Shown piece after piece: positions 52,367-61,200 of a DNA stretch of 64,000 bases (position 1 is its first letter; each line of letters begins with the position of its first letter). This DNA comes from Myxococcota bacterium (GTDB lineage Bacteria; Myxococcota; JAJVIH01). The notes beneath the pieces are model-generated. The model searched no databases. It saw nothing but the letters and a program-made list of their open reading frames with translations, and was not told the DNA's origin. Both the position numbers and the translations under genes were made by a program. The stretch covers positions 307,856 through 371,855 of the forward strand of contig JAJVIH010000016.1 in the NCBI GenBank assembly GCA_022072125.1, given 5' to 3'.

Positions 52367-52871
52367 GAAAACCTTCCCCCGCGACCTTCTGGCGGCAGTG
52401 TGAAGATGATTGAATGCACATGCATTATTGCCAGAGTCATCCGCGGAGGCAAGCAGCGCCCCATGAAGAACTTACGGTTCTCCTCTTCATATTCATACGC
52501 CGTTTTACACCTCTTCTTCTTGTTCTCAGTCCGTGGACCTCGCTTCCAGCGCGTAGCGCCGGGGTCTCTCCATCGCATGCGCACGATATGAGAGCCGTCC
52601 ATCATCCCATCCCCGTTGCTTGCGTTGCAGGCGACAGGGCGAGGTTCGCGGAAGCCTGCTCCCATTGCCCAATTCCGGTTCCGGGTGTCCGCCTGCCTTC
52701 ACATCCCGGCCAACCCCGCCGGGCCGGAGGTGAACACGCCCTGGCGCGGGGATGGCGAATTCCGTCCGCTCTTCAAAACCGGGAGCGGAGAGAGCCTGGG
52801 AAGACCCCCTGCTTGACCTGGAGAAAGCGCCCTCCTTACACTGATGCAGGCGCAACATGCGGGAGTGAACC
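52367..52871. other. Intergenic region between DUF2461 and NfeD-like genes
   Basis: A 505-bp divergent spacer, locally less GC-rich than its surroundings. No ORF in it is protein-like. It contains a 14-base palindrome AATGCACATGCATT (52413-52426), 47 bp upstream of the DUF2461 gene, and the NfeD promoter at 52813-52842. Confidence 0.5.
52813..52842 (+). promoter_or_regulatory. Promoter of the NfeD-like gene
   Basis: TTGACC (52813-52818), an 18-bp spacer and TACACT (52837-52842), 30 bp before ATG 52872. Confidence 0.65.
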
Positions 52872-53462
52872 ATGAATGATATCAGTCTTTACTGGGTCAT
52901 CGCCCTGGCGAGCTCTGTGCTGTTTGGCATCAAGCTGTTTCTCGCCTTGGTGGGTATTGGAGACGGCGACGCCCATGACATGGGCTTTGAACACGCCGAT
53001 GGGGATGGTGCGGTCCACCAGTCCGCCTCCCCTCATCTGTCATCGGAAGCGGCGTTTACCCTCATTTCGTTGCAGTCCATCCTGGCCTTTTTGATGGGCG
53101 CCGGATGGACCGGCCTGGCCGCCCGCAAGGAATGGGAGTTGGGTCCGGGTCTCGCGGCCCTGACAGCCTTTGTGATTGGCTTCCTCATGATGCTTCTGGC
53201 CTCCTACCTGGCTTGGGTCTTGCGCAAGCTGACCAAATCGCCGCCTTTTGATCCCAAAACCGCCGTTGGGCAGGTGGGCAAGGTGTACCTGACCGTGCCG
53301 GCGAAGGGCGGCGGTTTTGGACAGGTGGAAGTGCTGGTCTCGGGCCGCAAGCGCATCATCAACGCCATGAGTTCCGGCGGTGAGATTGGTTCATTCAAAG
53401 AGGTGCGCGTGCTGGAAGTGCATGATGGTCCCACGCTGGTGGTGGAGCCGTTGGGCGTCTGA
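52872..53462 (+). CDS. NfeD/YuaF-like membrane protein with OB-fold domain (196 aa)
   Basis: Three hydrophobic segments (LYWVIALASSVLFGIKLFLALVG, LISLQSILAFLMGAGWTGLAA, LGPGLAALTAFVIGFLMMLLASYLAWVL) precede a soluble beta-rich domain: GQVGKVYLTVPAKGGGFGQVEVLVSGRKR...VRVLEVHDGPTLVVEPL. That layout fits short NfeD/YuaF proteins, which partner with flotillins in membrane microdomains. No flotillin gene is adjacent, so the partner must be elsewhere. Its own promoter lies 30 bp upstream. Confidence 0.75.
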   Translation: MNDISLYWVIALASSVLFGIKLFLALVGIGDGDAHDMGFEHADGDGAVHQSASPHLSSEAAFTLISLQSILAFLMGAGWTGLAARKEWELGPGLAALTAFVIGFLMMLLASYLAWVLRKLTKSPPFDPKTAVGQVGKVYLTVPAKGGGFGQVEVLVSGRKRIINAMSSGGEIGSFKEVRVLEVHDGPTLVVEPLGV

Positions 53463-53684
53463 CTTCCGTTGACACCCGGAGACCGCCGTGCCATCACGAA
53501 ACACTGTGGAGACACGGCTTGACCTGAAAACAACGCCCCGGCCCGTGGACGTCCCGCGCGGGCCTGTCTCTTGTTGCGCCAGCGCGCGAGTTGCGGCGCC
53601 CAGGAATCAATCCCGCACCGTTATCACGCGGCGATCCCCGCCATACGGAGAGTTCCGCGGGCAAGCGCCAAGGCGGAACTGACC

Positions 53685-55010
53685 ATGGCCCTGCATCTGT
53701 TTGAAGCGGTTGGCGTCGAACTGGAATACATGATCGTCCAGCGCGGCACGCTGGATGTCATTCCCATCGCCGATCAGCTTCTCAAGGCGGAGGCGGGGCG
53801 CATCACCAGCAGTGTGGAGCGCGGTGAGATCGCCTGGTCCAACGAATTGACCGCCCACCAGCTTGAAATGAAGACCAACGGACCCGCGGCGTCTTTCCGG
53901 GGGTTGGGCGCCAGGTTCCTCGACAATGTGCGTTACGCCAACGGTCTCCTGGAGCCCATGAACGCCCGGCTGTTGTCCACCGGCATGCATCCGTGGATGA
54001 ATCCCTTGACCCAGACGAAGCTTTGGCCCCACGAACACCACGAGACGTACCAGGCCATCCATCGTATTTTCAATTGTCGCGGACATGGCTGGGCCAACCT
54101 CCAGAGCGCGCAACTGAATCTTCCCTTCGCCGGTGATGATGAATTCGCCCGCCTGCACGCCGCGGTCCGGGTGCTGTTGCCGGTATTGCCGGCCTTGTCG
54201 GCCAGTTCTCCGGTATTTGAAGGCCGCATGACATACTGGATGGACAATCGCATGCGGTTCTATCGCGGCAAATCGGCGCGGGCGCCTTTTGCGGCGGGGA
54301 TGCTGATTCCCGAGCCGGTGGCCAGCCAGCAAGAATATATGGATGTGATCCTGCGCCGCATTTGGGATGACCTGGCGCCGCACGATCCCACCGGTGTGTT
54401 GCGCCATGAATTTCTCAATATGCGCGCTGCTATCGCCCGTTTCGATCGCATGGCGATTGAGATCCGCGTGTTGGATGCGCAGGAGAATCCGCTGGCCGAC
54501 ATGGTGATTCTGGAACTGGTCACCCGGACGCTGAAGCTGCTCGCCGCCGAGACCTGGACGAGCATACGCATGATGAACCGGACCGACACCGCGCGGCTGG
54601 CGGCCATTCTGTTTGATTGCATTGATCAGACCGACGGGCTGGTGGTGCAGGACGCCGCTTACCTGGGCCTGTTCGGAGTGACCGGACGGGATCGCATGCT
54701 GGTCAGCGAATTGTGGCGAATCCTCGCCCCGCTGGCCTGGCCTGAAGCGGAGCGAACGGAGTCCGAAAACCAGATTCTGGGCGTCATCCTCCAGGGATGC
54801 TGCGGCAGGAGAATTCAGCGGATCTGCCAGACGGCGGAGCCCTGGTTTGGCGCGCGCGATGAATGGGGAATTCTTGATCCAAAACGTTACCGCCTGATGC
54901 TCAATCGCGTATATGCTCGCATGGCGGATTGCCTGCATGAGGGAAAACTGCTTGAAGAGGGCGGCGTGGATGCTTGGCTGGGCGCCCGCGGAGGCGAGGT
55001 GGTTGGATAA
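53685..55010 (+). CDS. GCS2-family carboxylate-amine (glutamate-cysteine) ligase (441 aa)
   Basis: EAVGVELEYMIVQRGTLDV at the start and SNELTAHQLEMKTNGP correspond to the ATP/substrate motifs of the GCS2 glutamate-cysteine ligase family, to which YbdK belongs. HPWMNPLTQTKLWPHEHHETYQAIHRIF, NLQSAQLNLPF and MTYWMDNRMRFYRG are further conserved blocks. It probably joins a carboxylate to an amine using ATP, with gamma-glutamylcysteine as the likely product; a different acceptor cannot be excluded. ATG 53685 replaces the ORF-track start. glpA follows 47 bp later on the same strand. Confidence 0.82.
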   Translation: MALHLFEAVGVELEYMIVQRGTLDVIPIADQLLKAEAGRITSSVERGEIAWSNELTAHQLEMKTNGPAASFRGLGARFLDNVRYANGLLEPMNARLLSTGMHPWMNPLTQTKLWPHEHHETYQAIHRIFNCRGHGWANLQSAQLNLPFAGDDEFARLHAAVRVLLPVLPALSASSPVFEGRMTYWMDNRMRFYRGKSARAPFAAGMLIPEPVASQQEYMDVILRRIWDDLAPHDPTGVLRHEFLNMRAAIARFDRMAIEIRVLDAQENPLADMVILELVTRTLKLLAAETWTSIRMMNRTDTARLAAILFDCIDQTDGLVVQDAAYLGLFGVTGRDRMLVSELWRILAPLAWPEAERTESENQILGVILQGCCGRRIQRICQTAEPWFGARDEWGILDPKRYRLMLNRVYARMADCLHEGKLLEEGGVDAWLGARGGEVVG

Positions 55011-55057
55011 CCAAAGGCGCCAGGCTTGCGAAACGCCGGCGCCGGTCAACCGGATAC

Positions 55058-56761
55058 ATGGGGATGCAACTTCACCAGGAATATGATGTCGCAATCATCG
55101 GCGGCGGCGTGAACGGAACCGGGATCGCCCGCGACTGCGCCATGCGCGGCCTCAAGACCATTCTGATCGAAAAAAAGGATTTGGCCTCTGGGGCTTCCGG
55201 CGCCAATTCCGGCATGATCCATGGCGGCATCCGCTACCTTCAGCACGACGCCAACACAACCCGGCTGTCGTGCATAGACTCCGGATATATCCAGAAAATC
55301 GCCCCGCATCTGCTGTTCCGCGTGCCATTCATGTTTCCGATTCCCGGGGGAGTGGGCGCCGGGCGGGTCAAACAGCGGTTGCTCCTGCCCGCCGTCGAGG
55401 CCTATTTCGCGGCTTATGACAAATATTCGGCGCTCAAAAACGGCATGCCGCATACCCGTTTGTCCGCAGGAGAAGCCTACACGCTGGAGCCGCGTCTGGC
55501 GCGGGGCATGATCGGCGCCGTCACCACCGATGAGTGGGGAACCGATCCGTTCCGGCTGTGCGTCGCCAATGCGATTTCCGCGAGGGAACATGGCGCGGAT
55601 ATTCTGGTGCACACCGAGGTGCGGGGGCTGATGACCGGCGAGCACGGACGTTGCGAAGGCCTGAAGGTTCGTGACGCGCTGACCGGCGAATGCCGGGAGA
55701 TCAGGGCGCGGGTGACCTTCTGCGCAGTGGGTCCATGGACCCCGCGCATGATGCGGCGCTTTGGCGATGTCGAGGTGAAACTGCGCCCAGGGAAAGGGAT
55801 TCACCTGGTGTATGACCGCCGCGTCGTTAATCATGCGGTGATCGCCTACGCGGTGGATGGCCGGCAGGTGTTCATCATGCCCCATGAAAACGGCGCCATT
55901 CTGGGAACCACCGATGATGACTATTACGGCGATCCCGACGAGGTGAAGGGCACGCGCGACGAGGTGGAATACCTCCTGCAGGCGGTGGAGCAGGTGATCC
56001 CCTCCATCCGCCAGCACCGGGTGACGCGCGTGATGGCCGGGGTGCGGCCCACCCTCCATGAATACGGCAAGAACGAAGACGCTCTGAGCCGTTCGCACCG
56101 CATTCTGGATCACGCCGGCGACGGGCGTCCCGGTTTGTTGTCGGTGGCGGGCGGAAAACTCGCCTCCTACCGGGAACTGTCCCAGGAGGCCGCCGACGAG
56201 ATTTGCAGGCAGCTTGGGGTGGAGCGGGCGTGCCGGACGCACCTCGAAAAACTCCCTGGCGGCGATGACGCGCCGCCGCCTTCCGAACTGGGACGGGAGT
56301 TCCATCTGCCGGCCAATGTGGTGGAGCGCGTGATTTACCGCCATGGGTCGCGCGCCCGCGATGTGCTGGCTCTCACGCGCGAGGACAAACGCAACCGCGC
56401 GCTGGTGTGCGAATGCGAACCGGTGACGGAAGGGGAGTTGCGCTACTCCATCCGCCATGAGTTCGTCCGCAGGTTGACCGACGTGCGCAAGCGCACCCGC
56501 TGCGCTATGGGATCCTGCCAGGGATGCAACTGCATCGCCCGCGCCGGACAGATATTCGCCGAAGAGCGCGGGCTGCGGCCAGAGGAATCGCGGATCGAGA
56601 TCATCGGCCTGTTGCAGGAGCGGTGGAAGGGGAAATCGGTCGCGCTCGGCGGGCCGCAACTGGCGGTGGAGGAGATCAATCAGGCGATCCATTTCGGCCT
56701 GGGCGGCATGAACCCGGGAGAACGCGCCCGCGCCGCCGGTTCGGGAGAGCCCAGAACATGA
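55058..56761 (+). CDS. glpA: Glycerol-3-phosphate dehydrogenase, anaerobic subunit A (567 aa)
   Basis: FAD-dependent G3P oxidation to dihydroxyacetone phosphate. The N-terminal dinucleotide fold is YDVAIIGGGVNGTGIARDCAMRG; KKDLASGASGANSGMIHGGIRYL is the GlpA/GlpD flavin signature. The C-terminal 90 residues carry a Cys-rich BFD-like region (CECEPVTEGELRY...CAMGSCQGCNC) that separates GlpA from the aerobic GlpD. ATG 55058 is chosen over 54974; ATG 55064 is possible. It overlaps glpB by 4 bp (ATGA). Confidence 0.92.
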   Translation: MGMQLHQEYDVAIIGGGVNGTGIARDCAMRGLKTILIEKKDLASGASGANSGMIHGGIRYLQHDANTTRLSCIDSGYIQKIAPHLLFRVPFMFPIPGGVGAGRVKQRLLLPAVEAYFAAYDKYSALKNGMPHTRLSAGEAYTLEPRLARGMIGAVTTDEWGTDPFRLCVANAISAREHGADILVHTEVRGLMTGEHGRCEGLKVRDALTGECREIRARVTFCAVGPWTPRMMRRFGDVEVKLRPGKGIHLVYDRRVVNHAVIAYAVDGRQVFIMPHENGAILGTTDDDYYGDPDEVKGTRDEVEYLLQAVEQVIPSIRQHRVTRVMAGVRPTLHEYGKNEDALSRSHRILDHAGDGRPGLLSVAGGKLASYRELSQEAADEICRQLGVERACRTHLEKLPGGDDAPPPSELGREFHLPANVVERVIYRHGSRARDVLALTREDKRNRALVCECEPVTEGELRYSIRHEFVRRLTDVRKRTRCAMGSCQGCNCIARAGQIFAEERGLRPEESRIEIIGLLQERWKGKSVALGGPQLAVEEINQAIHFGLGGMNPGERARAAGSGEPRT

Positions 56762-58116
56762 GCCTCGCCGCTCTTCAATTCCCGCCTCGCCGCGAGCGTG
56801 AACTGGACGGCGTGGCCGAGTGCGATGTGCTGGTGATCGGCGGGGGCCTGGCGGGCGCCATGGCCGCACTTTCCGCGCGGGAGCAAAGCGCCAGCGTGAT
56901 TGTCGTGCGCCCGGCGGCGGCGGCTTCGCGCATGTGGTCGGGCGCGGTGGATGTCGCATCCGGCTGGCTGCCTCCTCCCTGTCCGTTCAGCGAGGCGCCT
57001 TCCATCGGAAGCAACCTGCGCCATATCCTCCGGCATTTTCCGTGGCATCCCTACGTGCGGATTGGTGAAGCGGAGAAAGACCTGCCCGCGGCGCTGGAAT
57101 TCGCCGCCCGGGAGTTGCCGCAATTGGGTTTTCCGGCGGTGAATCTGGATGAAAGCAACGGGATCTTCGCCAGCACGGCGGGCGGATGGAAATCCTCGGC
57201 GTTCGCGGCGCGTCCGGCGGCGGCGGGAGACTTGCGCTCGCGGACGGACAGCAAGGTCTGCATTGCTGGATTTTCCAACTGGCCATCCTGCGACGCCCCT
57301 CAACTTGCCGCGATGTTGCAGGCCGCCATCCGCGCCGCCAACCCGGGTTGCCGTTTCGAGGCCGCCGCCGCGGATCTCGGCGAATGGCCGGAACAGGATG
57401 ATCCCTCCTGGCGCACCCCGCGTTACCTGGCCGCCATGCTGGACGCCAACCGCCAGGACTGGCTGCCCCGCTGGGCGGAAAAGCTGAACGCCCAGACGCG
57501 CGACGCCTCGCTGCTGTTGTTGCCGCCGTTGATGGGTACGAAAGGCGCGGATGTCTGTGAGGAGTTGTCTTCGCTGACGGGAAAACCCTGCGCGGAGTTG
57601 CTGAGCCGTCCACCCTCGATTTTCGGCGAGCGATTGCACGAGGCGCTGGAATCGGCGCTGGAATCCAGGGGGGTGCGCATCTACCGGGACCGCGCTGGAG
57701 GCTTCCTGAAGAAGGGAGACCGGTTGGAGGCCATCGTGTGCGACAATGGCGAGGTGAAGGCCCGGATGGTGGTGCTCGCCCATGGAAAATTCGCTTCGGG
57801 CGGCCTGGTGCGCGACAGCGAGTTCAGCGAAAGCGTGTTCAATCTGCCCCTGTTTGTGCGCGGCGAACCGGTGGGCTACCGGTTACCCGAAGAGTTTTTG
57901 TCGCCCCAGGTGGGCGGGGAACACCTGATATTCGAGATGGGCGTCAAGACCGACACATCGGGCCGTCCGCTGGATGAAGATGATCGCGTGATCTGGTCCA
58001 ATCTTGTTGCGTGCGGGTCATGTCTGATGGGGTATAGTCAGACACTGGGGATCAGCGGCGCGGGTGCGGCGATCTATAGCGGATGGCGCGCCGGCCGGAT
58101 CGCGGCGGCGGGCTAG
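56758..58116 (+). CDS. glpB: Anaerobic glycerol-3-phosphate dehydrogenase subunit B (452 aa)
   Basis: Flavoprotein of the GlpB family: CDVLVIGGGLAGAMAALSAREQ near residue 22, the GAVDVASGWLP segment, LLLPPLMGTKGADVCEEL, and C-terminal VACGSCLMGYSQTLGISGAGAAIYSG. It works with GlpA in passing electrons to the membrane. In enteric bacteria GlpC, an iron-sulfur anchor subunit, completes the complex; here the next gene is a giant surface protein and no glpC is seen. ATG 56758 overlaps the glpA stop by 4 bp. Confidence 0.9.
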   Translation: MSLAALQFPPRRERELDGVAECDVLVIGGGLAGAMAALSAREQSASVIVVRPAAAASRMWSGAVDVASGWLPPPCPFSEAPSIGSNLRHILRHFPWHPYVRIGEAEKDLPAALEFAARELPQLGFPAVNLDESNGIFASTAGGWKSSAFAARPAAAGDLRSRTDSKVCIAGFSNWPSCDAPQLAAMLQAAIRAANPGCRFEAAAADLGEWPEQDDPSWRTPRYLAAMLDANRQDWLPRWAEKLNAQTRDASLLLLPPLMGTKGADVCEELSSLTGKPCAELLSRPPSIFGERLHEALESALESRGVRIYRDRAGGFLKKGDRLEAIVCDNGEVKARMVVLAHGKFASGGLVRDSEFSESVFNLPLFVRGEPVGYRLPEEFLSPQVGGEHLIFEMGVKTDTSGRPLDEDDRVIWSNLVACGSCLMGYSQTLGISGAGAAIYSGWRAGRIAAAG

Positions 58117-58200
58117 CAGGCAAAAGCGCATGGCGGCCCGCCCCAGGCGGCATGGACACAAGGCTCAACTTCTGCCCGGAATTGACTGAACCAACGGACT

Positions 58201-61200
58201 GTGAAGGCTGCAGGCGACACTTCTCAGCGGATATTCCGGGCGGCGGGCTCGCTGGCCGGGCTTCTGTTCTTGTGGTTGTTCCCCGCCGCGGCGCTGGCGA
58301 TCGTCGAAGGAACTCCGCCCGCGCAGATTGATTCGTTCTCCCTGTTCGGATCGCTGACCACGACCGGCAACACGCTGATGGAAATCTGTTCGAGCGATCC
58401 GCGTGTCAATTGCACGCTGTTGCCGTTCAGCGAAGGCCTGATTCGCGGCGTTCCGCCCGACGCGGAAGTGAAAAAAGCCTATATCTGGTGGTCCGGATCC
58501 ATCGAGGGGTTTCCGGATAACAACGCCGACCTGACCCTGCCGGACGGCAGCGTGGCGCGCGATCTCCCTGGAGACACCTGTCTGACCGCCAGCGCCCTGG
58601 GCGGATTTTTCTATTGCCGGAAGGATGTCACCGATCTGATCCGGGCGTTGGGGGTGAACCGCGTCAACGGCGCCTACCGCGTGGGCAATGTGCGCGCCCG
58701 TCCGGGGTACTGTCCGGACCAGCTTCCGCCCAATCCGCCGCGTCCCTTTGATCCCAACTGCCAGGCCCGTTACGCCGCCTGGTCCATGGCCATCGTGTGG
58801 TCCTCGCCCAGCGCCGCCGTCAACCGCAACATCATTCTGTACGACGGATTTTACCACCTGGATGAAAACGAAGATTCCCCAGGCATTGCTCCGCCGTTCA
58901 CCATTGGCGGATTCGTGGTGGGCAATCCGGCCAGGGCCGAGTTCACTTTCTTTGGACTCGAAGGCGATAAACAGCTTGGAGTGCCCCCGCAGGACAATCC
59001 CAATGATCCGGGGGGCTACTGTCCCACTTGCGAGGACTTCATCAAGTTCAACGGACAGCGGCTGAGCAACGAGACCAATCCGCCGGGCAATATCTGGAAT
59101 TCCACATTGCCGGATGGTTCGACCGGCCTGGGCGTGGACATTGACGCTTTCAATGTCGGCGCCGGAGGGCTCAATCTGGTGCGTCCGGGCGACACCACGG
59201 CGACCATTCAGCCCGGGGTCGGCGATGGCGTGGTCCCGACGCCCCAGGGCGGCGGCGGCGAATCGGTATTTCTGGGCTGGATGTCCTTCGCCACCGATTC
59301 GATTGCGCCTAATTTCCGGCGCAGCCTGACGCGCAAAAGCGTGGACCGGCTCAAGGCGGCCGTTGGCGAGACGCTGACCTACACCATTGTGGCCGCCAAC
59401 GAGGGCACCGCGCCCGCCACCAATGTAGTGGTCCGGGATAGCATTCCCACCGGAACATCCTACCTGCCCAATTCAACCGTGACCGACTGCGGCGTCAACG
59501 CCCGCGACGTGGGGGGAACCAGCGCCCTGGTCAATGGCCTGAACCTGGGAACGCTCAATTTCGTGGGAAATAATTCCTGCACCATTCAGTTCCGGGTGCG
59601 CATCAACCCCGGCGCGCAGCAGGGCTCGTTCATTGAAAACCGCGCCTCCATCACCGCCAAGGAGACCGAGCCCACCAACACCAACACCGTGCGCACGCTC
59701 ATCGAGGCGCCGCGCATCGCCCCGCCGGAAAAAAAGGCGGTCAACGTCAGCGGCGGTCAGGTCAAACCCAACGATGAAATCCGCTACATCATCACCCTGC
59801 GCAACCAGGGCGATCAGGAAGCGCGCGATCTGGTGTTGCGCGACGAAATCCCGCTTCACCTGAACCTGCTGGATGTATTCGCCCCATCTGGACAGGTGAC
59901 CACGGCGGGCCGTTCCATCCTGGTCACCGGCATTGTGATCCCGGCCAATTCCAGCATCCAGATCACCATCCGCGCGCGCGTGGATACGCCCGCCGAATTC
60001 GCCCAGAAAGAGCCCGGCGCGGTGATGAACGGCTATCCATTGAGTAACCAGGCGTATGTGGAGGGTGAGGCGCTGCGCGAGCCGCTGCCATCGGATGATC
60101 CCGATACCCAGGCGCCGCTGGATCCCACCATCGTGCGGATTGTCACCGCCGACGGGCCGAACCTGACCGCTTCCACCAAGACCGTGAACGTGGGCAGCGG
60201 CGCCCGTGTTCCGCCGGGAACAGTGGTCCTCTACACGCTGACAGTCCGCAACGCCGGCAATCAGACCGCCAACAACGTCCGCCTGCGCGACACCATCGCC
60301 AATGACTCCGGTCTGGAGATTGTGGAAGCGCTCAATGGCGGAACCGTGACCAATGTTCCCGGAGGGCGGCGCATCGAGTGGAATACCGGCAACCTGGCGC
60401 CCGGCGCGTCCGCCGCCGCCGTGCAGTTCCGCGCGCGCGTATCCGCCACCGCGGCCAACGGCAAGGCGATTCTGAATCAGGGCTTCATCAGCTTCGACGG
60501 AAACCCGAACGCCATCGGCACGGATGATCCGGCGACCCCGGCGCAGGGTGACCCGACCGTGATTTTTTCCGACGCACGCCCGGATTTCTCCACCTCGCGC
60601 AAGGAAGTCTCCGGAGCGCCGGGGGGCGTGGCCAATCCGGGCGACGTGGTGAATTTCACCATCACCGTGCGCAACACCGGCAATGGCCCGGCGTCGTCGC
60701 TGGTGATCACCGATGTGGTGGATGCGGGCCTGTCCAATATCACGAATATCACGCCCGCGGGACGCGGAACCTGGGATGCGCAGCGCCGCGTCATCACCTG
60801 GAATTTTGATTCGCTGGGTCTGGCGCCGGAAACTCTGACCCTGGGTTTCAGCGCCACCATCCGCCCGCCGGACAATCCGGAATCGGTCATCCGCAACAAG
60901 GCGCTGATCCGCTCGCAAAACTCGCCGGACAGCGAAACCAACGAAGTGGTGATCCGGGTGGCGGACCGCGCTTTCCTCGATGATTCAACCAAGACGGTGG
61001 AAGATGTGGACGGCGACGGCGTCTACAACCCCGGAGATGTGATCCAGTACCGCATCACCGTGGTCAACTCCGGCCGCACCTCCGCGCGCAACGTGGTGGT
61101 GCGCGACACGCTTGATTCGCGCCTGTTCAACATCAGCGCGCCCGGCGGCGCCGTCACGGCGAACACCGCCGTTTTTAACTTGGGGACGCTGGCGCCGGGC

